A stretch of 64,000 nt of DNA from Silene latifolia (Eukaryota; Streptophyta; Magnoliopsida; Caryophyllales; Caryophyllaceae): NCBI RefSeq assembly GCF_048544455.1, contig NC_133536.1, positions 28,708,152-28,772,151 of the forward strand, written 5' to 3'. Shown in pieces: positions 48,416 to 60,352 of this stretch. The notes under the pieces are model-generated. The model was not told the DNA's origin. It was given only the letters and a program-made list of their open reading frames with translations, and did no database searches. Position numbers and translations under genes: made by a program. Numbering within the stretch: the stretch's first letter is position 1; each line of letters opens with the position of its first letter.

Positions 48416-49624
48416 TTTTTGTAGTAATTTTTTTTGTATGCAACAATTAATTTTGAGTAATGTTAACAGATGTCAGATGGAAATGAGGGTAAATCAGGCA
48501 AGTCCAAAAAAGCAAAGGTGTCTGTCAAGTTGAATAAGGAGCTTGTTGTTGCAAAACCAAAAAACCAAATAAAAACCAGGACACGAACAAAATAGCAAAG
48601 GTGGTCATCAAGTGCGGCCGAAACCACTTGTTGAGCTCGTTGAAAAGCTTAATGATGCACAGCGAGATGCGGTACGGAGGATCGGTTTCGGTGGTATTCT
48701 GAGCTTAAGCTCAAAACATATCCGAGGTCATGTTAAAGATTTTAAAGCATTCAGTGATGAATCGTATATTTTTCGGGCAGCTAAGGGTAAGGAGTTCATG
48801 GTCACCAAGCATGACGTGTATGACTGTTTTATGTTACCACTTGATCCTAAAACTCTTGATCTAGTACCTACGGGCCGCCAAAAGGATTCTCAAGCGCCGG
48901 AGAACAAGCAATTGAAAGATAAATGGCGAAAAGCGTACAACATCAAAGGGGTTAACGAAGGCATTAATTTAGGAATTGTCTTCCAAGATATTTTTAAAAA
49001 AATACAAAAAGGAGGTCCGCAATTCAGTCGTTTGTTTGTTCGCTCGCCATGTCATCATTCCTAACTCCAACGTCATACGGTGGGGTTGGCTTCAAGCTTT
49101 TGAGAGAGCTCATTGAAGATGTGGACTCGATTACGCGATCGATTGGTGTACTTATGTCTTTGGAAATTTTGGTGAAGGCTGCGGCAGGTACTGGTGAATA
49201 TAAACAGACGCTGCTGGGGTGTATCCCCTTCTTAATGATTACGTACTTTCAACGTTTCGATTTTCGTGGTACGAGTTGTCGCCACAGCCTGCCTCTCATT
49301 AAGCACTGGGACCGGCAGACGCTTTCTGACAGACTACATGGTGAGCTTGACAAGAACCGTTTGGGTCGGCTAACTTGGTCCTTGGTCAAGTATCCTCGGT
49401 GCCTTCAAAAAGAACTGTTAAGCATTGGCGGGGTGCCTAATGACAGCCAAGTGTTGGACATTGGAAATGTGGTTAGTGATGCGGCATTACAAGTGACTTC
49501 AACTTCAGACAGGAAGAAGTTCATCGAGATTGAACTCCCTTCTGGTGTTGATGATGACGAGGAGTTGAAAGCTCGGGCTGTAGATGTAAGTGCTATTTGT
49601 TTATTTGTCAAGGCTAATTTTAAT

Positions 49625-49915
49625 GTTTTAAAGTTACTCTTTCTTTCACTACAATTACACTACAATTGTAATTGCGATATTAATCAGTAATTGCTTAAAT
49701 TACAAGGTTGTCAGTTAAAATTATACTTTTTAAAGTTAAAATTATACTTTTGTATGTTACAATTACACTTTTGTCCTTTAAAATTATACTTTTTAAAGTT
49801 AAAATTTTACTTGTGTAGCTTACAATTACACTTTCGTCCGTTATAATTATACTTTTTGCCCTTAGAATTACACTTGTCAAGGTTAAAATTATACTTTTGA
49901 ATGAACACTTTTGAC
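49625..49915 (+). repeat. 21-bp repeat array 2 (Ulp1 intron)
   Basis: Same 21-bp unit, sense orientation, between the donor at 49586 and the acceptor at 49950. Confidence 0.88.
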
Positions 49916-51604
49916 TGAACAATTGTCCAATTATCTGTATTTTAATGTAGGATGTGCATGAGGTTTACTTGAAGATGCAAAGGAATGCTACTGTCTTCTA
50001 TTCATGGTATGCAGATGCAGCCATGACGCTCAAAAGGTTAACAGGAGGGATGAACCATTCTAGTGACCCTGTCGCTACACAATGCACGCAATCATTCTTT
50101 CAAAGCCAAAGGATGAAGGATTATGCTGTGGAAATGCAGGAGATAGCTGAACGAATAAATCATTTCGTGAAATCAGCTCCTGTGCTGCAACAAAGTCCAG
50201 GTGATCAGTATCAGAATGACGAGGTAGATGACGACGGGTACGAGCAGCATGTTGGTGACGATGATGAAGAGTAGGACGATGATGATTAGGACGAGGGAGA
50301 TGACGAGGATGGTGATAATGTTGACGATGAGGAGGATGGTGATGATATGGAGGATGATGGATACGATAATGAGAAAGAGGTGACTGTAGATGTTGGTACA
50401 GACCGCGAAGGCACGGTGGCCGCCTCAATTGTTTCGGATGAAGCAGCCAGTGAGAAAGCACGGGAGGTGTCTACACAACAGATAATGGAGGCCGTGCAAT
50501 TTTACGACACGGCTGAATTCTCGGACTCTGCTAACAGAGACGAGTACAGTAAGAACACCGACGTGGATGTTGGTAGTACTCGTGAGATTTCCGTTATTTA
50601 CAGAAGGAGGAAGGTAGATGGAAAGCAGGTGGCTGTTAATGAACCACCAAAATTTGACCGGAAAATTCTCGAAGATATATATTCAAAAGAAGATCTTGAT
50701 GAGGCTGAGAAGAAGTTCTATGCGAATGCTGCAGCTGCAAAGGAAGAAGAGCAGACGATGGATATGGGCGTGCCTGTGGCCGGGGAACCTCAGATAGCCG
50801 ACAATAAAAATGAGGAGGATGGGCCCACCGACGCTGATCCACCTGTCACTCAATTGCTGATTCGTCTGCGGAGATTATTGAAGCAGAGCGCCGAGCTGAA
50901 ATGCCGGCCAGAGAAGACCATGGAATTGGAGAGGTAAGAGAATTGGTGAAAGTGGCCTCCGACGCTACGGGAGCGGTTGTGCATGTGAGTGAAGTTCTGA
51001 ATGCCGAGACGGACAAGGATGATGACAAGATTGGGAAGGGTAATGCTGAGCCTGGTCTCCAATGTTCAAGTACAATAGTGGTTACTGCAACACTAGACTA
51101 TGCTGTACAAGTGGATTCTAAATCTTTGGAATCTTGTGGGCCTGATGCTGGGGAGTCTGAGAAGGCGGATAATGCTTTGGTGGAAGTTCAGAACATAGAA
51201 GTTGCCCCCCCTGACACTCAGTTCCTATTCTCGACTGCTGAGATATGTGATGCAGAGCGTGCAGCCGAACAACATTATGGAGAGGGTGCAGGAAACGGCG
51301 GATGCGCAACGACTGACGAGCGGTTGTTAAAGGGTAACGAGCAGCCGGAATATGTATATGCGTTGCAGGCAAAGGAATTTATGGACGTAGAATGGACAAG
51401 TACTGTATATTCTACTGGGAATGTAAACGCGCTGTTCCAGGAGCACCCAACATCTGTGCATGCTGAAAATGAGGAGGGGTGGAATAATGATGAGCCAATT
51501 TTGGAAACAAGTCCTCAGACAGTGGTAGAGAAGGTGGTGGATGGGGCTGCACTGAAGGATCACGGAGGTAATGTATTGACCTTCAGAGTTTAGAAGTTGC
51601 GTGG

Positions 51605-51975
51605 ATGAAGTTATTTTGTTAGAATTACATTTTTCTCTTTTAAAGTTACACTTTTTTAAGTTACAACAACACTTTTTTTTCTTAGAATTACACTTTTCTC
51701 TGCTGCAATTAGACAATTTTTAGTTAAAATAACACTTTATTTAGTTAGAATTACATTTTTCTCTGCTAAAACTACACTTTTTTAAGTTAAAATTATACTT
51801 TTGTAGCTTACAATTACACTTTTGTCTTCTAGAATTACACTATTTTTAGTTAAAATTACACTTATTTGTGATAAAATAACACTCTATTTTGTTTGAATTA
51901 TAATTTTGTCTACTAAATTATATTTTCTTCTCTGCCACAGTTACACTTACTTTCTGATGATGAAATAACACTATT
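51605..51975 (+). repeat. 21-bp repeat array 3 (Ulp1 intron)
   Basis: Same unit, sense orientation, filling the intron 51568-51985. Confidence 0.88.
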
Positions 51976-52599
51976 TTTATCACAGATGCGGCAGTGGAGG
52001 ATGTTGCCGTGAAGTCTTCGGAAGGGAGTATCGAGCACAGAGAGGTAACAGCTGACATAGTACCAGAGGCAGAGAACGCCGACATTCCTATCCCGGTCCC
52101 GTACGTCCCTCACAGTGATCTGAGCTACCATCCTTTTTTACTTCACTCGAGTGAGCCCTTACCATGCATGGATCACGTCATTGAGAACCTTGGGTGTTCT
52201 ATTGATTGTGGGGCACCTAATCCTGAATTGTGCTTTGCGACGAGAAACCTAGCATTCATCGGGAGCTCCTAGTGCCAATGTTCGATGACGAAATACTTGA
52301 TTGACTATGCGTTCAATCAGTCAGACGCGTTTTCCGAGTTGTAAGTGTATTATTTTTTACAAGAGGCCCTTAACATTCCTAATTATATATATATTTGTTG
52401 GCTAATTAAATTTTTTTGTTGTAGGGAACGATTGGTCCAATTCAGCGAGTTTTATTTCATTACCCGGGAAGATATTGCAACTTTGAACCCTCGGGAGCAA
52501 ATCATGACAAGTGTTATTGATGGTTGGTGCTTGCTACTCAACCACATCATGAAACCTTCGGACATATCCCGTTCTTTCTTTGGACTAAGTCACACTGTA

Positions 52600-52790
52600 A
52601 ATTAAAATGTTACCTTTGTGTGTTAAAATTACACATTTGTCCGTTAGAATTATACTTTTTAAAGTTCAAATGTTTCTTTTGTATGTTAAAATTGCACATT
52701 TGTCCGTTAAAATGATACTTTTGGTGGTTAGAATTACACTTTTGATTGTTTAAATTATACTTTTAACATTTCCCTTCTGAGTTAATTCTA
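52600..52790 (+). repeat. 21-bp repeat array 4 (Ulp1 intron)
   Basis: Same unit, sense orientation, inside the intron 52597-52879. Confidence 0.85.
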
Positions 52791-54083
52791 ACACTTTTTT
52801 TGGTTAAAGTTTCACTTTATTTTTATAAAATAGCTCTTTTAATTATCTGTTCACGCATTTAACACTTTTCAAATTAAAGGACCCCGCAAGGTCTATTTGG
52901 AACGCTCAAAAGCTTGGGAAAGTGTTGAACAAAGACGAAGACATTTATGGTGGCTGGGATGCCTTGGCTGAAACATGTCGTGCACCATTCCAGCTTGATA
53001 CGGACATGGTATGTAACAAAACATGTAATCTTGTCTCATGGTTTTTAAGTTTTCCTTTTTCTGATCTTAGCGACACACGTTGCAGATCTTTCTGCCCGTC
53101 TTATCTGGTGACGGTGATCACTACAGCTGCGTGTGCATCAACTTTCTCACCGAGCAGATTGACTACCTCGACAACCGCAAATACGATGACCCATTAGAAA
53201 CGCTCCCTTACGGAGGGATAACGCGTATTTCGGTAAGTGTCCGATATCCAAAAGTCAACCAATTTATATGGGTCGTACTACGTTAACACACTGACGTTTT
53301 TTCATGTTCAGTCAAATAAAATGGGGAAGTATTTGGTGTCTAAAGGGCTGTCTAAGGGGGCAAAGGTCAGCGGGTTCAAGATTGTCAACATTGAGTTCCG
53401 CTGGCAAGGTCAAGGGTATTCGAGAAATGACTGTGGTGTTTTTATGATGCTACATATGATGTTCTACCGCGGAAGCCCTTTTCAATGTGACCTCGGGAAA
53501 GAGGATGCTATGAGTTTGTACCGTCTTTGAGATTGCTTTGCAACACTCGTCCTCTCTGTGACATTAACGATGATCGAGAAGAGATCTTGATGCGGGTTGG
53601 TTATTTCAAAGCGGCTGCTGGACATCCGTTGACAAGAAAGTTGAATGCTGTTAAGAGGAAAACAGATGCTGACATAGGGCCGGAGTCCACAAAACGTGCT
53701 CGCGTAACTGATTCTGAAGAGCTCGTTATGGAGGCGACGCCTGTTACCATGCGCATTCCATCTGGTAAAGCGCTATCCTCTGTTAAGAGCGCTCCCCGTG
53801 GAAAGGGGGACGGGCTGGGCTTCTCTCTCGACTGTGGTAGAGGTGGTCTCAATACAAATGTGGTGTCGAAGCTGCTCCGGGGCAACCAAGCGTTAATCAA
53901 GGATATTAAAAACAAGAGGAAGCATGTTGCCGACTATTGCTTGTTAGATGACCACACTTATGATGAACGGTCTGTTAATCTGGCTTAATTGACTACTTCT
54001 TTAATCAAGGATACTCAGATTATTTTTCACATTTATTCTACTTTAATTAACGACTTCTTTAATATTACGGAGTGCAGTGAACA

Positions 54084-55221
54084 ATGATGCAGTACACTCG
54101 TCACGCAACGCTTCGGAGAAAAGACATTATGTCCTTGATGCCTGAAAACCTTATGTCGTTGAATGTCATTGAGTGCTGGTCGATTTTGATGAACCATTTG
54201 GAGAAGGAGGAATATGGCGACCAAATGAGGATGTCATTCTTTGGTATACGTCACATGGTAATTCCATTAATCATTGCATAATATTTATGTCCACTTCTAT
54301 TACACCTTTGTTACTTAGAATGACACTTTTCTTAATTACAGTGTTATTATGTGAATGTTTCACTTTAGTTCTTAAAATCAACAAAAGTGTCATTCTAACC
54401 GTGTGAAGTGTAATTTTAAGGGACAATAGTGCAATTTTGGGTGACAATGTAACCACATTAATCATGTTCACTATTGCCTTTTAAAGGATTTACTGTTGGG
54501 TATGCTCGGGACGTTTGAACAACCAGGGACACAATCAGACAGCAACTACGACAACCTGTACCAGATCTGGGACACCTTTATCGTCGACAGTGAGCGTACC
54601 GTTAACTTGAAAACAGACTTGCTATTTGTCCCGTTCTGCATTGGCGACCATTTCGCATGCGTATGTATCAATCACAAATCAAATACATCGACTTGCTTTG
54701 GATGGGCAAAGGCATTCGATTTGAAAAAGTCGCGATTTGGCAAAGCGGCGCGTTTAATTGTAAGTTATTGTCGATCGCTTTCTTCGAATGCTATCTTTTT
54801 TGTTATATCGATTTTTAAAGGTAATTATGTACATTTGCGAGGCTAGCGCGAGTGAGTGATTATTTAGAATCACGGGATAAGGAAAAGAAGAACACTAGGG
54901 CACGGGAAATTCCTAATTATGTGTTGCGCCGATACCTTTCGGCGGGATGTCACCTACTCTCAACCAACCAGAGTCGGGTCTGTTCACCATGATGGCTATG
55001 CTCTTATACGAGGTCTTCCTTTTCAAAGATGAAGACCTCGAGAAGAAGAAATCACGGCGCTATTTGGTGATCCAGTGGTAGCTACCCTCGTTAAAGCGGA
55101 CATGAACATTTTGCGCGAAGGTGTGCTCGAGAAGGTCAAAGCTTTTGTTAGCACGAAGGACAAACTGTGGAAGGTATTACAACAGAAGCGTAGACAGCCC
55201 CGTGCCAATGTGAAAAAATAA
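54084..55221 (+). pseudogene. second Ulp1-like module, catalytic Cys position Ser
   Basis: Immediately downstream of the Ulp1 gene lies a second, partial C48-like unit. One exon (54084-54255) reads RRKDIMSLMPENLMSLNVIE then CWSILMNHL. The next (54487-54771) reads LLFVPFCIGDHFACVCINHK, aligning with the His region of the first module (GDGDHYSCVCIN). Further on, PESGLFTMMAMLLYE aligns with NDCGVFMMLHMMFY, so the nucleophile Cys is Ser (codon at 54974). The Asp motif YLDN is not visible. The final stretch ends at the stop at 55221. The frame changes several times in 54840-55080. It could be a decayed tandem copy or a non-catalytic second domain; I favour decay of an originally paired module. Confidence 0.6.
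54290..54450. repeat. 21-bp repeat array 5, orientation switch
   Basis: Units read sense until about 54370, then the complement (AAAAGTGTCATTCTAAC) follows. It lies in the intron of the second Ulp1-like module. Confidence 0.7.
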
Positions 55222-55369
55222 CAACCTTAATTTAGTAGTTAAGTTTTTGTGGGAATATTCCCTTGGCTATGTAAACACTTATTTCATACTTTGTATTATT
55301 TGCAGATGTTAGCAACCTTAACGTAGACAGTTAGTTTTTGTGTAAACAATCTTACAACATTCTATAAAA

Positions 55370-55500
55370 GAATGCCTTTCCTCTCAAGCAAGATGCAGCC
55401 ACAAGTGTCTTTCAATGTATCTAGTTCAACAATATAGAGTAATATGTTAGTTAAATCAGTCAGAAGAAAGTGTGACTGTAATACACAAAAGTGTCATTCT
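55370..55500 (-). repeat. partial duplicate of the FAR1-type SWIM exon edge
   Basis: Matches 56670-56800 closely (GAATGCCTTTCCTCTCAAG, then an unbroken run of about 60 bases from TTTCAATGTATCTAGTTCAA). It includes the exon start and the intron side, so it is a duplicated piece of the transposase gene. Confidence 0.85.
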
Positions 55501-55790
55501 AACCGTCAGAAGTGTAATTCTAACCGGCCATATCACTGACAGATAGACCTTACATTACACAAAATATAAATGTAATTTTAAAAGGCAAAAGTGTCATAAG
55601 ATGGTGCAATAATAACTATGTTATAAGGCTTTAGTATAGACGAAGTGTAACTGAAATTGCATACTCTGTAATTATAATGAGTTTAAGTGTAATTCTGATC
55701 ATAACAATCCTACCCTAAGCAGATATGAGGCAATTGCAATTTTATTCCCTAGATATGTGTAATTTTAAGAACATAATTTGTCATAATAGT
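55440..55790 (-). repeat. 21-bp repeat array 6 (between the two genes)
   Basis: Degenerate units read as the complement (AAAAGTGTAATTCTAAC), that is, sense for the minus-strand transposase gene. Confidence 0.7.
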
Positions 55791-56012
55791 CAAGAGTGAA
55801 AAATTCAACGTTCTGAATTTGCACATTATAATTGTGTCGTCTAATAAAAAATACTTCATCAAAATACATTGTAATACCAACGGCGACCAGTTATCTTCCT
55901 GGCAGTTTGATGTCTAAACACAATACGAAACATCATGTTGTACCTCGTATTTTGTGTAGACATCCCCAAAAAAATGTACTACTTATTACGTATTATATTG
56001 ATTATTCTAAGA

Positions 56013-56124
56013 TGCCTTCTTCTTCTTCTTCTTCTTCTTCTTCTTCTTCTTCTTCTTCTTCTTCTTCTTCTTCTTCTTCTTCTTCTTCTTCTTCGTCTTC
56101 TTCATCTTCTTCTTCTTCTTCTGA
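56013..56124 (-). repeat. (GAA)n microsatellite coding a poly-Glu tail
   Basis: About 110 bp of TTC/CTT on the plus strand. On the minus strand, in frame with the zinc knuckle, it encodes about 35 acidic residues (almost all Glu) before GILE and the stop. Confidence 0.9.
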
Positions 56125-56754
56125 CGAGGGTTCTGACGATTGCGACACTGGCGGGTGCTCTGCGAATGGGTTAGGGCAGTTCCTTTTGTCATGGTTAGCT
56201 AATCGCTTGCAATTTTTACACATACGTTTTGGCTTCCTTGCAAAGCAACTGCTTTTTCCTTCATCGACAACATTCTCTTTCCGCTCCCCTTGTTCTTGGA
56301 TTTCTTGGGCAGCAAAATGGTTATCTCCTCACTAGGAGAACATCCAAGAATTTTCTCCAACTGTTGTTGTTTATTCAATGGTGATCCTAATGGTGAAAGT
56401 TTCTCCTTAAACTGTCTAATTAGACTAGAAAAGTTCTCGACATCATTATTCAATTTGCCCATGAGCAACCCAACTGTCTGATGAATCTCCGACCACATTA
56501 CTGACATCGCAATCTGTTTTCCATCTATTATATCAACGTCCTCAGTTGCTTCACCATTACAATCGAACATTTTAGACAACCTTGCATCTTTACACCATCT
56601 TTTAACAACACATTGTTCTGGAATAATCTTCACTCCGTTTGATGAGTAAATCCATATGACATGCCGGCAAATAATGCCTTTCCTCTCAAGTATTCTGCAG
56701 CTACAAGTGGCTTTCAATGTATCTAGTTCAACAATATAGAGTAATATGTTAGTT

Positions 56755-57045
56755 AAATCAGTCAGAATAAAGTGTGACTGTAATACACAAAAGTATAATT
56801 TTAATCAATAAAAGTGTGATTTTAACGGGTGAAAGTATAACTTTAATCAATTTGTAATTTTAACTACCCAAAGTGTAATACTAATCAATAAAAGTGTAAT
56901 TTTAACGGATTAAAGTCTAACTTTAGCAACCCAAATTATTATTTTAACAACCCAAAGTATAATTCTAACAACCCTAGGTGTAAATTTAATCAACAAAAGT
57001 ATAATTTTAACGGATAAAAGTATAATTTTAACAAACAAATGCTAC
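56755..57045 (-). repeat. 21-bp repeat array 7 (FAR1-type intron)
   Basis: Complement-oriented units, sense for the transposase gene, filling the intron between exons 3 and 4. Confidence 0.88.
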
Positions 57046-58229
57046 AGAATGATACCTGGGCAGTATGTGACCTCATAATTTCTGTCCCTGTTTGCATCTC
57101 TTACAGTGGTCACTTCTAAAGAGCCACACTCAGTGAATCCTCTACTTTTACAAGTACCAATTGAGCACTTGGCCTCTTCTTTAAATTCCTCGAATACTTT
57201 ATGACTGTAAACTTGCGCCCCGTGCACTTCAATAGCTAGATGCGTAGATATTTCGGGAAACGTATGCATTACGATTGTCAACTGTTTCTGTGTGTGTCTT
57301 TGCTGGTCCATCGCGCTGTCAAAACGCATCGTAAATTCAACTAATGTTCCTGACTTACTCTCAAATCTCTTAAAAAAACTATTTTCGCTCTCTGATCTTT
57401 GGGTTGTCCTCATAACACCCCCCATATCTAGGTCCCTACAATGAGCCATAACCCACTCCTTCCTTTTAGCGTACATTTCTTGGAACCAGTCAATGTTATT
57501 AACATTGTGTTCCCTGCCAATTTCTTCCCATTTTGCATCGAACTCTGCCGCTTCAATGTCTTCATCCCATATTATGGCATTCAATTTCTTTAGAAAAACT
57601 GAATAATCATCTCTCGCCATTCCATACTTGCTTGGAACCTTGTTCATGATATGCCACATACAATAGCGGTGGCGCGCTGTCTTGAACACCATGGCACCGC
57701 TTTAAGAATACCAGGATCCTGATCGGTGATAATGTACTTAGGCTCTTTGCCACCCATCGCACCCAGAAAACGGGTGAACACCCATTTAAACGAGTCTGCA
57801 TCTTCATGAGCAACAAGCGCTCCATAGAAAGTGATTGACCGTTTATGATTATCAACCCCCGTGAAAGGTGTGAAGGACATGTCATACTTATTGGTGGAAT
57901 ACGTCGGATCGAACGACACTGCATCCCCAAAAACTGAGTAGTTCCTTCTAGCGATCCCGTCGGCCCATATAGCTTTACTAAGGCTACCGTCAGAATCAAC
58001 ATCATAGTCAAAGAAGAACCCTGGTCTAGTAACAGCCAATTCCTTAAAGTAGTCCACGAACATCTGACCGTCCCGTTCATGAATGTAGCATTTCACATCC
58101 CTGTGAAAGTTCTTAAAAGAATTCAAACTAGCTCCGATGTTTTCAAACCCATTAACATGTTCTTTCAGAATTTTGTAAGTCTTCGTAGCTCCTATCTTCA
58201 GCTGTTGATTATTGACAATCTTTTAGATG

Positions 58230-58440
58230 TACGGATTTTAATCACCAAAAACATAATTAAAACAGATACAAATATATCAGTTCAAAAAAATAAAAGTGTT
58301 GTTTTAACAAGAAAAAATGTAATTGTAGACTCAAAAAGTGTAATTTTAGTTGACAAAAGTATAATTCTAAGAAAATAAAGTGAAATTATAACATAAACAA
58401 GTGTCATTTTATTCAAGAAAAGTGTAATTTTAATCAACTC
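58230..58440 (-). repeat. 21-bp repeat array 8 (FAR1-type intron)
   Basis: Complement-oriented units in the intron between exons 2 and 3. Confidence 0.85.
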
Positions 58441-58969
58441 ACCCTTGAATTATAAAGGATGATCATTTTGTGATAGTCTGTTATGTTGCATGCCAACTTT
58501 TGAAACTCTCATCCCTGGCTGATACAAGTTCATGGTTGTGGCCACTGTGGAATCTGTCAATTCTTAATTCCCCATTCATCACGAATAGCCTAATCCTCGC
58601 TTTGCAACCAACACGCCTGACTTTGTGTCTCCTACCTGAGTCTTGGCCGCCCCTACACTCCAATTGTCCTTTCTGTTTGAACCCCTCCCGGTTGCATACC
58701 AACAGTTTAGATTTGATTTCCCCTCCACGCCATCTCTTAGTCGTGTACTTACGCACATCAAAACCACAAGCAACGGCATAAATTCTATAAAACGTCACTG
58801 CTTCCTCTATTTCCAGGAATTCCTGCCCAACATAGAGGGTGAACTTAGCTTCAACGTCTTTGCAAAATTCTTCTTCGTTCGGCTTTCGTTTTCCATCGTG
58901 CTCAATATTATCTGACAATAGCGTAATTATTATCAATTGTTTTCAAAACAACTTCAAGTAACCCATATA

Positions 58970-59570
58970 TTTGTTAAAATTATATATTTCTTAAAATTAC
59001 ACTTTTCGTAGTTATCATTACACTTTTGCCTGTTAGAATTATACTTTCTACTATTACAATTACAGTTTATAAACTTACAGCTTTTCTGTTACAATCAACC
59101 CTTTGGTTGTTAAAATTACACTTTTGTGTGTTACAATTATACTTGTTTCTATTAGAATTACAGTTTGAAAACTTACAGAAATTGTCTTTTGCAATAACAC
59201 TTTACTAGTAAGAATTACAGTCCAATCTGTTAGAATTATACTTTTTGTTACAATAAACCATTTGGTTGTTATAATTACACTTTTGTCTGTTACAATTATA
59301 CTTGTTATTATTAGAATTACAGTTTGAAAACTTACATATTTTGTCTCTTACAATAACACTTTTATCTGTTAAAATTATACTTTTATCAGTTATAATTACA
59401 CTTTTATCAGTTATACTTACGATTTTGACAATTTCAATTTCAGATACAAATATTACACTTTTGAAATTTAATTCTACCATAATAATTACAATAATACTTT
59501 GGTGGCTTAAAATCACACCTTTTGCAGTTAACATTACAATTTCATCGCATTGTAATTGCACTTTTTAATG
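58970..59570 (+). repeat. 21-bp repeat array 9 (FAR1-type first intron, reversed)
   Basis: About 28 units in plus orientation, so antisense to the transposase gene, inside its first intron (58912-59894). This is the only large array opposed to its host gene. Confidence 0.88.
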
Positions 59571-60352
59571 TTACAGTCATGTTGCAGATACTATATTCAC
59601 TGTTATAAATTTCAAGCCTGAAATATGATGTTGAAGTCTACCATATAAATAACTCCAACATCGAGAAGTTTAACTTATTATTCACAGAGTTGATATTGAA
59701 CTCCATAATGATGGAGTTCATGTTAAAAGAGTGGATTTACAGATTTTACATAATAAAAAACAAGCTTCAAAAATAACCTAAAATACACTTCCTCATCATA
59801 TTTAAACAACTGTTCATATCTAACCTAATGTTTTCATAAAAATATGATATATAAACTAACGTGAAGAAAAAAAAAAAAACAATCCAATAATTACCATGGC
59901 CAAATGGAATCATTTGCAAATCCGTCATTTTTTACATTGGACGTTGGTCTTGTTGTTTGTTTCTGAGCTTGGAGGATAATAATGGAAGATGATCAAGGAA
60001 GCTGATAAAGCAAGCTGATAAAGAAAGATGAGAAATGAAGAAAGTAGGATTTGCTCTAAATTTTCGCCAGTCTGATGAGTTTTTTTTTTTCAAATTGTGT
60101 TTTGGTGGAGTGTGTTTAGAAATGTGTTGAGGAAGGTTGTTGAGTGATTATGCATGTGTTTGTGTGTGCACAGTGGGTAATAGCCAATTGTACTGACACA
60201 CACATCCTCTCTCCTCCTCACCCTATTTCCTTTTTTTTTTCACGCCTATAATGGGACTAAAGTAGGCAAATCTCCACTCTCCATTCTCCTAATCCAAGGG
60301 CCCTAATAAAGACTTAGGGACTCAAAAGATATTAAGGACTTAGAAGAACTTG

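Larger units (their letters stand above)
48470..53988 (+). pseudogene. MULE-borne Ulp1/C48 cysteine protease gene, broken
   Basis: Ulp1 proteases cleave SUMO-type conjugates; plant MULEs carry related genes of unknown role. Exons inferred from splice sites: 48470-49585, 49951-51567, 51986-52340, 52425-52596, 52880-53008, 53086-53232 and 53312-53988. The N-terminal part (SLSSKHIRGHVKDFKAF, YDCFMLPLDP) is the plant-mobile-type domain that precedes Ulp1 in such genes. A long acidic, low-complexity middle follows. The C48 core has His (GDGDHYSCVCIN, 53119), Asp (IDYLDN, 53170), Gln (WQGQGY) and the nucleophile Cys (NDCGVFMM, 53432), so the catalytic set is complete. The C-terminus is basic. Breaks seen: a frame change near 48590, another before 49049, two in-frame stops in the acidic tract near 50272-50290, and frame changes near 50850, 52300 and 53525. 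Likely inactive. Confidence 0.82.
56002..59928 (-). pseudogene. FAR1/MULE transposase gene of the large Mutator-like element, broken
   Basis: Catalyses transposition; related to the host FHY3/FAR1 factors. Exons inferred on the minus strand: 59928-59895 (MTDLQMIPFGH, phase 1), 58911 to about 58450, 58219-57056, and about 56722-56002. Exon 2 is the FAR1 DNA-binding domain (EFLEIEEAVTFYRIYAVACG, CKARIRL, HSGHNHELV). Exon 3 is the MULE core: first Asp in FDPTYSTNKYDMSFTPFTGV, second in IITDQD, Glu in RSESENSFFK. Exon 4 has the SWIM zinc finger (CSCRILERKGIICRH), then a zinc knuckle (CKNCKRLANHDKRNC) and a Glu-rich tail encoded by a GAA microsatellite. Frame changes are seen near 57690 and 56240, so the gene appears inactive, but the catalytic residues remain. 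Promoter presumably near the right inverted repeat. Confidence 0.85.

Noticed and set aside
55832-56335. Plus-strand poly-Ser and poly-Leu frames
   Set aside because: Other frames of the TTC microsatellite whose minus strand encodes the transposase poly-Glu tail.
48500-59570. Regular short repeats resembling a CRISPR array
   Set aside because: The units are contiguous 21-mers without unique spacers, in a plant nuclear transposon, so this is a minisatellite.
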